Assembly: GCF_007713465.1 (NCBI RefSeq)
Contig: NZ_VMSG01000002.1
Span: 310,001 to 374,000, forward strand
Length of the DNA: 64,000 bases
Direction: 5' to 3'
Source: Pseudomonas sp. H3(2019)
GTDB lineage: Bacteria; Pseudomonadota; Gammaproteobacteria; Pseudomonadales; Pseudomonadaceae
This document shows, one piece after another, positions 1 through 8,239 of this stretch (positions within the stretch are counted from its first letter, which is position 1; every line of letters starts with the position of its first letter). The notes beneath the pieces are model-generated. The model worked only from the letters and a program-made list of their open reading frames with translations. It was not told the origin of the DNA and ran no database searches. A program made the translations under genes and the position numbers.

Positions 1-534
1 GGCCTGCGCCAGTTGCACGCGTGCAGCGCTGGAACCTTCCTGCGTCACCGCGAAGGTGATCTGCTGCTTGCTCAGCGCGCCGTTATCACCAAGCGCCTGA
101 ACTCGCGCCAGGTTCTCCTGTGCATCCTGATGAAGCGCTGCGGCTTCCGCGACGCTGGCTTGGCCCTGGGCAATGAGGATGCGGATTTCCTCGTCGGCGA
201 ACGTAGCCAGCACCTGGCCCTTCTTCACCCGATCACCGACATTGGCGCGCACATCGGTCAGGCGCAAATTGCCCAGGTTCGTGCCGATGATGGACTCCTG
301 CCAAGCCACGACATCGCCGTTCGCCGAAATACGCTGGGACAGTGGCAGAGTTGCCGGTTTGACGACTGCTACCGTCAATGATGCCTTAGGCTGCTTCGGC
401 TCGCTGTCCTGCGGTGTCTTGTGGCCCGCCGAGGCGAATGCGGCCACCGCTGCAGCTGCGACCATCAGCGAAATGGCCAAGCGTTTGAAACGTGACACCT
501 TGAAGCGAAGTTTGTCGGCATATACGCGAAACAT
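1..534 (-). CDS. RND efflux periplasmic adaptor (membrane fusion protein), C-terminus beyond window
   Basis: The first 178 codons of a HlyD/AcrA-type periplasmic adaptor, which bridges an inner-membrane RND pump to an outer-membrane channel. The reading frame is open to the left edge, so the 3' part is missing. The N-terminus is basic, followed by a hydrophobic anchor (about residues 23-40), then a biotinyl-lipoyl-like half motif (GDRVKKGQVLATF near residue 100) and the start of an alpha-helical hairpin. The start chosen is the ATG at 534-532. It lies 17 bases downstream of the outer-membrane protein gene, so the two are co-transcribed. An RND inner-membrane pump gene is expected to the left. 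In this context it probably exports the product of the neighbouring biosynthetic genes (inference). Confidence 0.88.
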   Translation of the reverse strand, partial: MFRVYADKLRFKVSRFKRLAISLMVAAAAVAAFASAGHKTPQDSEPKQPKASLTVAVVKPATLPLSQRISANGDVVAWQESIIGTNLGNLRLTDVRANVGDRVKKGQVLATFADEEIRILIAQGQASVAEAAALHQDAQENLARVQALGDNGALSKQQITFAVTQEGSSAARVQLAQA

Positions 535-550
535 CGATTTCCCCGGGATA

Positions 551-1999
551 TCAAGAATTGGACGAGTCGTTCGGGGCCCATTGGCCGCCGACCGCTTTGT
601 AGAGGATGATCCAGTTCGCCAATTGCTCGCGCTGCTGATCAAGCAGTCGTAACTGACTGGAAATCAGCATGCGCCGCAGCACTTCAAACTCGATCACATT
701 GATGGAACCGACGCTCAGGCGCGCCTGGCCGGCGTCGAACTGCGACTGGTACTTAGCGACCGCCTGACGCAGGCTTTTTTCGCTCGGCCGCCCGGCATCG
801 AGCCGGACCATCGTGGCCTCAACCTCGCGCACCGCTGCCCTGACCGTGCGCTGGTATTCGCCCACGGCCTGGTCGTAACGTGCCTGGCTCTGCTCGACCT
901 CCGCCTTGAGTTGCCCGCCGTTGAAGATCGGCACAGACAAGGTTGGCCCGAACGACCAACTGGAGCCGCTCAATGTGCTGTTCCCACTGGAGGAACGGTT
1001 GCCCCCGATGCTGCCCAGGAGACTGAGCGAGGGATAGCGTCGCGCCTGCGAGACATGAATCTCCTCCTGCGCCACCACTACATGCTGTGCCGCCACTCGG
1101 ATGTCGGGACGCTGGCTCAAGACGTCGGCAGGGACCGCATGCACTGCAAAGGCTCGTGGATGAGGTAACTCCGCCGCCGCGGGGCCCAGACGGCTGCGCA
1201 AAACGCTTTCGTCGATATCCGTCAACTCAACCAGTACCTTGAGGAGTACATCGGCCTCGGCCCCCGCCAGGATCAACCGGCTTTGTGACTCTGCGGCTCC
1301 GGCATCCAGTAACCCGGCCTCGTCATCGCTGGCCAGACCAACGTGGTGCAGAGTCCGCAATATTCGGGCACTGCTCAGCAACGATTCCCGGGTGTTCTCC
1401 TCCAGTCGCTGCCGTATTTGCAGCGCGCGCAGGTTTAGGTAAGCATTGGCCACTTCAGCCGCCAGACTTGTCCGCGCGTCGTGCCATTCGATTTGACGCG
1501 CGGCTTCTCGCGCAAGCGTGGCCCTGCGCTGGCTGGCGACGCCGCCCCACAGATCGATCTCCCAACTGGCATCGATGTTGGCATAGCCGTTGGTAGCCGT
1601 CACTGCAGGTTGAACGAACGCGTTGGTACTGCGTGCGCGTTCATAACCGGCATTGCCCGAAATGCGCGGCCACAGTTGCGCGCCGACCACCTTCGCCTCG
1701 GCGCGAGCTTCATCGATCCGCGCCTGGGCAATCTGCACGCTGGGGCTGGCTTGCTGAGCAGCGCTCAGCAACTTCAGCAGAACGTCATCATCACAGGCGC
1801 TCCACCACTGCTGTAATGCAACCACCCGTTCCGATGAGGGGAGAGGGGCATTCCACTGCTTTGTCCTGATCTGAAGTTGTGACACCTGTGCTGCATCTGG
1901 CGGGTAAGCCGTGCATCCTCCAAGTGCCAGATAGATTGTCAGGATGGGAGTAATGCACTTTCTCTTGGGGTGAATGGGTGTCCTATTTACCTTAAACAT
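551..1999 (-). CDS. RND efflux outer-membrane lipoprotein, NodT/OprM family
   Basis: A TolC-like outer-membrane channel of 482 residues, normal for the NodT/OprM family. It begins with a basic segment, a hydrophobic stretch and a lipobox LALGGC with the acylated Cys near residue 29. Two outer-membrane efflux repeats follow, with typical phrases such as WEIDLWGG near residue 120 and LSQRPDIRVAA near residue 295. I chose ATG at 1999 rather than an upstream ATG at 2011: it gives an 8-base overlap with the preceding gene and a better signal sequence. It is in the same minus-strand operon as the AT-ER fusion and the adaptor. An efflux pump translationally coupled to a polyketide enzyme suggests dedicated product export or self-protection; that role is inferred. 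Confidence 0.92.
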   Translation of the reverse strand: MFKVNRTPIHPKRKCITPILTIYLALGGCTAYPPDAAQVSQLQIRTKQWNAPLPSSERVVALQQWWSACDDDVLLKLLSAAQQASPSVQIAQARIDEARAEAKVVGAQLWPRISGNAGYERARSTNAFVQPAVTATNGYANIDASWEIDLWGGVASQRRATLAREAARQIEWHDARTSLAAEVANAYLNLRALQIRQRLEENTRESLLSSARILRTLHHVGLASDDEAGLLDAGAAESQSRLILAGAEADVLLKVLVELTDIDESVLRSRLGPAAAELPHPRAFAVHAVPADVLSQRPDIRVAAQHVVVAQEEIHVSQARRYPSLSLLGSIGGNRSSSGNSTLSGSSWSFGPTLSVPIFNGGQLKAEVEQSQARYDQAVGEYQRTVRAAVREVEATMVRLDAGRPSEKSLRQAVAKYQSQFDAGQARLSVGSINVIEFEVLRRMLISSQLRLLDQQREQLANWIILYKAVGGQWAPNDSSNS

Positions 2000-4253
2000 G
2001 GCTGAATGCACTCAGCCGCTGATTGATCAGGCTGGCAGTCTCCGCCATCAACCACAGGGCGATCGAGTCCACATGGCGCTTGCGCCAATCCTGCAACGGA
2101 GTGCCGCGCACCACTGAATTGAATGCGCCAAGTGCGGGACCGCAGTGAACCTGATAATTCGCGCGATCAGCAGTCTCGCCATTGACTGCGAGCCGGATTG
2201 AGTGGGCGAAATACCAGCGGAAGACCAGCGCCATCTTGTGCTTAGGATCGCGGGTAGCCTTCTCAATCTCGTCATGCTTTCCAAGCGACGCGAAATAGCT
2301 GTGGGTTTCTTCCCACACCTGTTCGAAGCTTCGATTAAAATAGAATTTCTCAATGCTCGCCCGCGTTTTTCCGTCGATCTCGTCCAGCGAGTTGCATTGC
2401 TTGTATAGCTGATGCAACTTGTTGCCCCGAGCCGAAAACAGCGTGCCCTTCTTCAAGACCTGTACCCGCGCACCCAGCTCGAACATGTCCCCTGCCGGTG
2501 CGTATGCCGTGTCTTGTACCTCCACCTCCGACAACATGTCTTTGACGCTATCCGAAGTATCTGCCTGCGGCGAACATTGATTGATCGACCCCGTTACTAT
2601 GAAATCCGCACCCATTACAAAAGCCGACATCGCCGCATGCGGCGTGCCGATGCCGCCAGCTGCACCGACCGCGATACGGTACGGATAGCCATGTTCGCTC
2701 ATCACCTGGTCGCGCAAAATCATCATTTGCGGTAGCAGTACGTTCAGATTGCCCCCATCGGTATGGCCACCTGAATCCGCCTCCAGGCAGAGCGCATCGC
2801 ATACCGGATGGGAGCGTGCCAATTCCGCTTCCGCAGGGCTGAGCCGCCCTTCTTGCAACAGCTTGTCGACCAGGGCCGCTGGAGCCGGCTGCAAGAATTG
2901 CCGTGCGATTTCCGGGCGCGATACTTTGGCGACCACGTGTCGCAGAGGCTGAGCCCGACCTTGATCATCCTGCTCCATATGCTTGAAGCGGAACTCGATC
3001 AACGGGGCCGTCATGCGCAAGTAACCAGCCGCCTCGACATACCTGACGTCGTGCTTAAGATACAAATCAACCGCGGCCTGTTCCCGCCCTACGTCCTCCG
3101 GTGCGTGCAGAAGATTCATTCCCCATTTGGCATCTGCGGGCAACGCCACTTTCAACCGCAAGATCGCCTGCTCAATGCGTTCAGCCGATAAGCCTCCCGC
3201 GCCAAAGAATCCAAGCATTCCGGCTTGTGCCATCTTGCTCACCATCGCGGTGGAACCAATGCCGCGAAACATCGCGCCGGCGATGTAGGCGAAACGCAGA
3301 CCATAGCGGCGGCGGAAGTCGGAGCAGCCCAGCGTTTGCGCATTCAACGCTAAACCCGCAGGGGACTGCGGCACGGATGTCGGCGGCGTATACTCAGCCT
3401 CAATCTCTCTCCAAAGACCGGTCAGAACCTGGCCGGTACCCGCCTCGCGGATCCTGCCCACACCCGCCTGTAACAGGTAGTTCATGCTGTCGAACCAACG
3501 CACCGGGCTGTAAATCTGACGCGACAGCAGCGCCTGGATTTCTGCATGCTGCAACACACGGCCGGTGACATTGGAAATAATCGGGCATTTGGGGGGATTG
3601 AACCGGATAGCCTGAATAAAGCCTGCAAACTCATCTGCGATCTTGCGCATGTAGCGCGAGTGGAAGGCTGCGCTCACATTCAGCGGCACACAGCGCACCC
3701 CCTCAAGTGTCATCGCATGGTGGCCGAAGCGGTCCAGACTGTCTCTTTCCCCCGACAAGACAAGCTGTCGCGCACTGTTATGGTTAGCCACATCCACGTC
3801 AGCAATCTCAAGCTGCTCCAGTGCACGCCCTACCGAGACTCTATCGAGTCCGATCACCGCCAGCATCCCGCCGCCATTCACGGTGCCCATCAGTTCGCCG
3901 CGCTTTTTGACAATACGAAGGCCGGTCTGAAAGTCATAGACGCTGCTTGCGAACAACGCGTTGTACTCACCCAAGCTATGGCCTGCGACAAAATCAGCGG
4001 CGAAACCTTCCTGCTCCAGGGCCATCCCTGCCAAGGCATTGACGAAATAGATCGCCGGCTGAGCGTATTGCGTCAACGCCAGGCGGCGTTCGCGGTCCTC
4101 CAGACACAGTTCAGCTATCGAATAGCCGAGTATGCGATCTGCCATCGCAACATGCTCAGGGAAGCGCTCGAATAAACCGGCTCCCATCCCTTTGCGCTGA
4201 GATCCTTGCCCGGGAAAAAGCAATGCTGATTTGCTGCCCGTTACTCGCGCCAT
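1992..4253 (-). CDS. Trans-acting acyltransferase-enoylreductase fusion (PksE-like AT-ER)
   Basis: A 753-residue two-domain protein. Residues 10-290 are a malonyl-CoA:ACP transacylase-type fold with the FPGQGSQ start motif, nucleophile Ser93 in GHSLGEYNALFAS, and AFHSRYM later. Residues 310-750 are a PfaD-type FMN-dependent trans-enoylreductase (nitronate-monooxygenase fold) with EADSGGHTD and VGAAGGIGTP. This architecture matches bacillaene PksE and related trans-AT polyketide proteins. Such AT domains supply malonyl units or act as proofreading acyl hydrolases, and the sequence alone does not decide which. The start used is ATG at 4253, overlapping the upstream hydratase stop by one base (TGATG) with GGGAG about 10 bases upstream. 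It lies between a PksH-like hydratase and efflux genes. It could instead belong to a PUFA-like synthase, but the neighbours favour trans-AT PKS. Confidence 0.9.
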   Translation of the reverse strand: MARVTGSKSALLFPGQGSQRKGMGAGLFERFPEHVAMADRILGYSIAELCLEDRERRLALTQYAQPAIYFVNALAGMALEQEGFAADFVAGHSLGEYNALFASSVYDFQTGLRIVKKRGELMGTVNGGGMLAVIGLDRVSVGRALEQLEIADVDVANHNSARQLVLSGERDSLDRFGHHAMTLEGVRCVPLNVSAAFHSRYMRKIADEFAGFIQAIRFNPPKCPIISNVTGRVLQHAEIQALLSRQIYSPVRWFDSMNYLLQAGVGRIREAGTGQVLTGLWREIEAEYTPPTSVPQSPAGLALNAQTLGCSDFRRRYGLRFAYIAGAMFRGIGSTAMVSKMAQAGMLGFFGAGGLSAERIEQAILRLKVALPADAKWGMNLLHAPEDVGREQAAVDLYLKHDVRYVEAAGYLRMTAPLIEFRFKHMEQDDQGRAQPLRHVVAKVSRPEIARQFLQPAPAALVDKLLQEGRLSPAEAELARSHPVCDALCLEADSGGHTDGGNLNVLLPQMMILRDQVMSEHGYPYRIAVGAAGGIGTPHAAMSAFVMGADFIVTGSINQCSPQADTSDSVKDMLSEVEVQDTAYAPAGDMFELGARVQVLKKGTLFSARGNKLHQLYKQCNSLDEIDGKTRASIEKFYFNRSFEQVWEETHSYFASLGKHDEIEKATRDPKHKMALVFRWYFAHSIRLAVNGETADRANYQVHCGPALGAFNSVVRGTPLQDWRKRHVDSIALWLMAETASLINQRLSAFSHV

Positions 4254-5026
4254 CAATTTGATTTCTCCCAAGGAAAAAGGCCATGCTCGACAAAGGTCTT
4301 GATATTGCCAACCACGGTTTGCGACGAGAGCAGCCTGGTATATTCCTGCAACGCGACGGTCTCACTGGCTTCGGAAATCGGCCACAAGCGATGGGCAAAT
4401 TGCTTCATGTCCTTGATTGTCTGCGCATTCAGATTGCCGATCCGATTCAAGTGCTTCTTTACTGCACGCTCCGGCTCGTCGCTCAATTCGTCTACTAAGT
4501 GCAATCTATGGGCTTCATCAGACTTGATGGTCTGTGTGGTCAGCATCAGGCTGTAAGCCTTCTGAAAACCGATGCGCCGCCCCAGAAACGGCAATACGCA
4601 GCATGGCAGCAGCCCCCACAACGCCTCGGGCAGGCTGAATTGGCTTCGCTTGGAGGCCAAGACCAGATCGCATGCCGCGACAATGCCGACGCCGCCAGCA
4701 GACACGCGGCCATCGACCAGGGCGATGGTGATCTTTGGCAAGGTGACAATCCGATGCATCAGATCCCAGAATTGCTTCCCGCCTTGCGAAAGGGTTTGCG
4801 GATCGTAGTGAGCAGCCAGCTCACGAATGTCCATTCCCGTGCAGAAACACTCTTCCTGTCCCCGCAATACAATCAAACGGCAATCATTATCGTGTTGCAC
4901 GGCGTCAAGCACCGCATGCAATTCGCTTAACATCGTTTCATTGATGGCGTTGTCTCGATCCTTGTTCGCAAGGGTGACATGCGCGATACCTTCGGATCGC
5001 CTAACCTGAATAGTCTGATAGCTCAC
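4253..5026 (-). CDS. Polyketide biosynthesis enoyl-CoA hydratase, PksH-like (ECH1, beta-branching)
   Basis: A crotonase-fold protein of 257 residues. Visible signatures are the oxyanion-hole regions CFCTGMDI (about residue 60) and GRVSAGGVGIVAACDL (about 105), then FSLPEALWGLLPCCVLPFLG and a C-terminal FPWE. The combination SLxE-LxGLxPxCVLPFL plus FPWE resembles, from memory, PksH-type enzymes of beta-branching cassettes. Those dehydrate HMG-ACP to 3-methylglutaconyl-ACP; a PksI-type partner then decarboxylates. No PksG-like HMG synthase, KS or donor ACP is in the window, so the cassette would be completed to the left. It is the first gene of a minus-strand operon, divergent from the phosphopantetheinyl transferase. 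It could be an ordinary fatty-acid hydratase, but the fused AT-ER next to it makes that unlikely. Confidence 0.85.
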   Translation of the reverse strand: MSYQTIQVRRSEGIAHVTLANKDRDNAINETMLSELHAVLDAVQHDNDCRLIVLRGQEECFCTGMDIRELAAHYDPQTLSQGGKQFWDLMHRIVTLPKITIALVDGRVSAGGVGIVAACDLVLASKRSQFSLPEALWGLLPCCVLPFLGRRIGFQKAYSLMLTTQTIKSDEAHRLHLVDELSDEPERAVKKHLNRIGNLNAQTIKDMKQFAHRLWPISEASETVALQEYTRLLSSQTVVGNIKTFVEHGLFPWEKSN

Positions 5027-5196
5027 ATAGCACCTGGTCTTGGTTACCCTTAATCGGCGTACAGATACTAAAGAGCTATTTCATCAGCACATGCTCAATA
5101 TTGAACTGTTTCCTTTGGAAAACTACGCATAATCAGGCACCGCACAATTGGCAGATACCCTGCCATTATTGCGACCACACCTGTGGAAAGTTTTTC

Positions 5197-5940
5197 ATGC
5201 TGAATGAGAATGAAGCCCACGTCTGGATCGTGCGTGCGGAGCAAATAAGCAGTCCGTCATGGACACATGCCTGCAATAAAGTGCTGGTGCAGGAAGAGCG
5301 TGCGCGTATGGAAAAGTTTGTCAGAGCGCGCGACAGACAGAACTTCATGATCGCCCGCGGCTTGACCAGAATTGCCCTTACCGGCTGTATGCCATCTGTC
5401 GCACCACAGGCCTGGCGCTTCCGCCAGACGCGGCACGGACGTCCTGAAGTGGCGCAACCCGCAAGCAAGACACCACTTCGATTTAACATCTCGCACACCC
5501 AGGACCTGATTGCCTTGGTCATCGTCTCGGGCCTGGATTGCGGAATCGACGTAGAACGCATCGATGGAAAGGTCAAGGTGAGTGAGCTCTCACCCCATGT
5601 CCTGTCGCACAACGAGCAACATCATCTGTCGGGGTTGCCGGATGAATATCAAACTACAGACTTTTTCAGATACTGGACATTAAAGGAGGCTTACACCAAA
5701 GCAATCGGGCTTGGGCTCTCCTTCCCCTTTGATGCTCTTGAATTCGATCTCACACTTGCGCCAGCGGCGTTAGTTTCACACGCCGGAAATAACCAGAATG
5801 GCCACTGGCAGTTTGAACAGTGGTTCGCCTCACACGAACACCTGCTGGCATTGGCCATCCGCCACGATCACACAATCGGAAGGCACATCATTAGATTACA
5901 CGACAGCCCTACCATCCAGACTATTCGGTCCATGCTGTGA
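5197..5940 (+). CDS. Sfp-type 4'-phosphopantetheinyl transferase
   Basis: Transfers the phosphopantetheine arm of CoA to carrier-protein serines in PKS/NRPS systems. The 247 residues contain FNISHTQDLIAL, the magnesium-binding CGIDVERI (about residues 112-119) and FFRYWTLKEAYTKAIGLGL (about 153-171), the family core in order. The length fits the Sfp/Gsp class rather than the short AcpS class. The frame is open from 5101, but ATG at 5197 has GGAAAG 7 bases upstream and starts the conserved region, so I prefer it. It is divergent from the hydratase gene and followed by a metallo-beta-lactamase-like gene after 22 bases. A cluster-resident enzyme of this kind supports carrier-protein chemistry in the same island. 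Confidence 0.93.
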   Translation: MLNENEAHVWIVRAEQISSPSWTHACNKVLVQEERARMEKFVRARDRQNFMIARGLTRIALTGCMPSVAPQAWRFRQTRHGRPEVAQPASKTPLRFNISHTQDLIALVIVSGLDCGIDVERIDGKVKVSELSPHVLSHNEQHHLSGLPDEYQTTDFFRYWTLKEAYTKAIGLGLSFPFDALEFDLTLAPAALVSHAGNNQNGHWQFEQWFASHEHLLALAIRHDHTIGRHIIRLHDSPTIQTIRSML

Positions 5941-5962
5941 CTTTTAATAACCGGAGATATCC

Positions 5963-6682
5963 ATGCAAGCTACCAAAACAGAATTTCACGAAGCCTTACC
6001 GCACTCGGCAATCAAAGAGGTTTTTGAAGGCGTCTACATTGTTATGGGCACCTATATAGCGACCTATGGGGAAGAACAGTGGCAGTTCAGCCGAAACATG
6101 ACCATTGTCAAGGAAGGGAACGAACTGACGCTAATCAACGCGATCAGGCTTGACGACGCCGGCCTAGCCGCACTGGAACGACTCGGCGACGTCAAGAACA
6201 TTATCAAGCTCGGCGCCGCGCATGGTATCGACAATGCCTTCTATGCCGACCGTTACCGCGCCTCCATCTGGGCGCTGCCGGGCGACGAGCATGAAGACGG
6301 GCTCCACATCACGGAAACGCTATCCCCCGACCATCTGCCTTTCATAGACGCGGCCCTGTATGCCTTTCACTCGTCCAAACCCGAGGCCATTCTTGAGATC
6401 AAGCGTAACGGCGGAATCATCGTCAGCTGCGACTCCATCAAGAACTGGTCGTTTGCAGATGAGTTTTTCAGCAAGGAAAGCGCTGAGAAGATGGGTCAAT
6501 ACGGCATGCTCCGACCTGTCGATATCGATCGTAACTGGGTGGCGTCTTGCAGTATCAGCCAAAGTGACTTCGAGGGCCTGCTGTCGCTGGAATTCCAGCA
6601 TTTGATTCCAGGGCACGGCCAAATTGTGCAAGGCACCGCGCATGAAAAAGTCAAAGACGCCGTAGCCGACGCCTTTGCCTGA
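5963..6682 (+). CDS. Metallo-beta-lactamase-fold-like protein of unknown function
   Basis: A soluble 239-residue protein without signal peptide. The layout (VYIVMGTY, NMTIVKEGNELTLINAIRL, LGAAHGIDNAFYADRY, GGIIVSCDSIKNW, HLIPGHG) follows the order of metallo-beta-lactamase-fold strands. The normal HxHxDH metal motif is replaced by HGID, and only the late GHG histidine looks canonical. It therefore either binds one metal or none, or belongs to an uncharacterised branch with its own HGxD motif. The ATG has GGAG 9 bases upstream and lies 22 bases after the phosphopantetheinyl transferase, so the two form one operon. In polyketide or peptide clusters this fold can act as a hydrolase or thioesterase; I cannot assign a reaction here. 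Confidence 0.6.
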   Translation: MQATKTEFHEALPHSAIKEVFEGVYIVMGTYIATYGEEQWQFSRNMTIVKEGNELTLINAIRLDDAGLAALERLGDVKNIIKLGAAHGIDNAFYADRYRASIWALPGDEHEDGLHITETLSPDHLPFIDAALYAFHSSKPEAILEIKRNGGIIVSCDSIKNWSFADEFFSKESAEKMGQYGMLRPVDIDRNWVASCSISQSDFEGLLSLEFQHLIPGHGQIVQGTAHEKVKDAVADAFA

Positions 6683-6689
6683 GAGGCTG

Positions 6690-8222
6690 CTATAAGGCCT
6701 CAACCTCGTTGACCAAGCGTTTCTTATCTATCTTGCCCGAAGCGTTGAGAGGCAACTTCGGTAAAAAATGTACCTGGTGAGGCTGCATATAGTTCGGGAT
6801 AACGGTGGAGCAGTGATCCCGAACTGCATTTTCATCGAGAATACCGCGTCCGCCTTGTGAGATAAAAACGTGAATGGCATTTTCCATCAGGGTATGCGGA
6901 ACCGCGACCGCAGCGGCATGCATCACATTTGGACAGCTCATCAATGCCGCCTCGATTTCGCCAAGATCGATTCGATATCCGGCCGACTTGATGGTTTCGT
7001 TCTTGCGGCCGGTGAACGTGTATCTGTTGCCATCCGATCGCTGCACGATATCGCCAGTGTGATAACCCCGACGCCCGGCCCTCGACTCTCGCAACACCAT
7101 GCTAGTTTGCTCCGTGCTCCCCCAATATCCGACCATGACCTGCGGACCAGATACGACCAATTCCCCCCTACTTGACGTTTCGTTTCCATCATCATCCACC
7201 AGCCACACTTCATGCCCTGGCAGCGGCTTGCCCAACTCGACAGCGCTCACCCCATGACTCAATTCTTCCCGGCTAAACCGGTGAAACATACAATAGACCG
7301 TCACCTCAGTTGGACCATACATATTGTAAACATCAGCAGTCGGCATCATCCGGTGGAACGCTTGTACATAGGGCGCAGGACAAGCGGCGCCACCAATGAA
7401 TACCTTGCGTAGCGATGCAAAACTTTCCGCCGACAATTCGAACTGCTCATCGAACAATAGGCCGAATATAGTGGGCACTGTCGACAACACATTGATGGCA
7501 TTCCGCTGAATATAACCGGCAATAGAAATGGGATCTTTATGCCCCGAGTAGACATGTAGCGTCACGCCTGAACCGATCAAAAACGCAATATCCATGACGG
7601 ACTGGTCGAACGAAAAGTCGGCCATATTGAGCGCCACCATTTCGCCGGATATATCAAGGCTGTTTCTACACCAAGAGATGAAAAAGCTCAAACTTTCCCT
7701 TGATATGGCCACTCCTTTTGGCACTCCTGTGCTGCCAGAGGTAAATATCATGTACGCCAGTTGCTGTTGATGTATTGGCTCGCATGAAAAAACGGCTGAA
7801 TACTCTTCAAAGGAAACAGCATTTATATCAATTGCATTTATCTCTGGATAATTTTTTCCAAAATCAGTGTTGAGCCCGCTGTCCAAAACCACCCGCCGCA
7901 TATTACACACATCGAATATACTCTTCATCTTCTGGGCAGGGGCCGCCGGATCGATCGGTACATATAGAGCGCCCAACTTCCAGATAGCCAGCATACACCC
8001 CAAGGTGCGAATATCCTTATTCAAAAGCAAGGCAACGGGTTCCCCCGGCAACACGCCACGACTGCGCATCAGGTTTGCCAGCCTGTTCGAATAATATTCC
8101 AACTCAAGAAAAGTTAGGTGATCTCCCCCACAGATGATTGCCGTACGCTGCGGGTGCAACCGTACTTGCTCATGGAAATACTGGAGTACATCCGATGTAC
8201 CTTGTTGATCCAAATTACTCAT
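6690..8222 (-). CDS. Stand-alone amino-acid adenylation domain (NRPS/DltA-like)
   Basis: A single AMP-forming adenylation domain of 510 residues without condensation or carrier domain. It carries A3 MIFTSGSTGVPKG, A5 MYGPTEVTVY, A7 YHTGD, A8 RKNETIKSAGYRIDLGEIE and A10 LPLNASGKIDKKRL with the catalytic Lys. Asp of FSFDQSVMDI occupies the amino-group-binding position, so an alpha-amino acid substrate is expected. My hand alignment reads pocket residues D-Q-M-S-F-G-M-V-Y-K; the SVMDI stretch also occurs in DltA. A separate carrier protein must be loaded in trans, and none is in the window. ATG at 8222 is preferred over GTG at 8237. It ends 8 bases from the convergent metallo-beta-lactamase-like gene and starts 18 bases after the Crp-type regulator, probably one operon. 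Confidence 0.88.
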   Translation of the reverse strand: MSNLDQQGTSDVLQYFHEQVRLHPQRTAIICGGDHLTFLELEYYSNRLANLMRSRGVLPGEPVALLLNKDIRTLGCMLAIWKLGALYVPIDPAAPAQKMKSIFDVCNMRRVVLDSGLNTDFGKNYPEINAIDINAVSFEEYSAVFSCEPIHQQQLAYMIFTSGSTGVPKGVAISRESLSFFISWCRNSLDISGEMVALNMADFSFDQSVMDIAFLIGSGVTLHVYSGHKDPISIAGYIQRNAINVLSTVPTIFGLLFDEQFELSAESFASLRKVFIGGAACPAPYVQAFHRMMPTADVYNMYGPTEVTVYCMFHRFSREELSHGVSAVELGKPLPGHEVWLVDDDGNETSSRGELVVSGPQVMVGYWGSTEQTSMVLRESRAGRRGYHTGDIVQRSDGNRYTFTGRKNETIKSAGYRIDLGEIEAALMSCPNVMHAAAVAVPHTLMENAIHVFISQGGRGILDENAVRDHCSTVIPNYMQPHQVHFLPKLPLNASGKIDKKRLVNEVEAL

Positions 8223-8239
8223 TCCGCTCGCACCCACAT

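Noticed and set aside
5101..5196. N-terminal extension of the phosphopantetheinyl transferase
   Set aside because: It lacks family similarity and a ribosome site; ATG 5197 has GGAAAG at proper distance.
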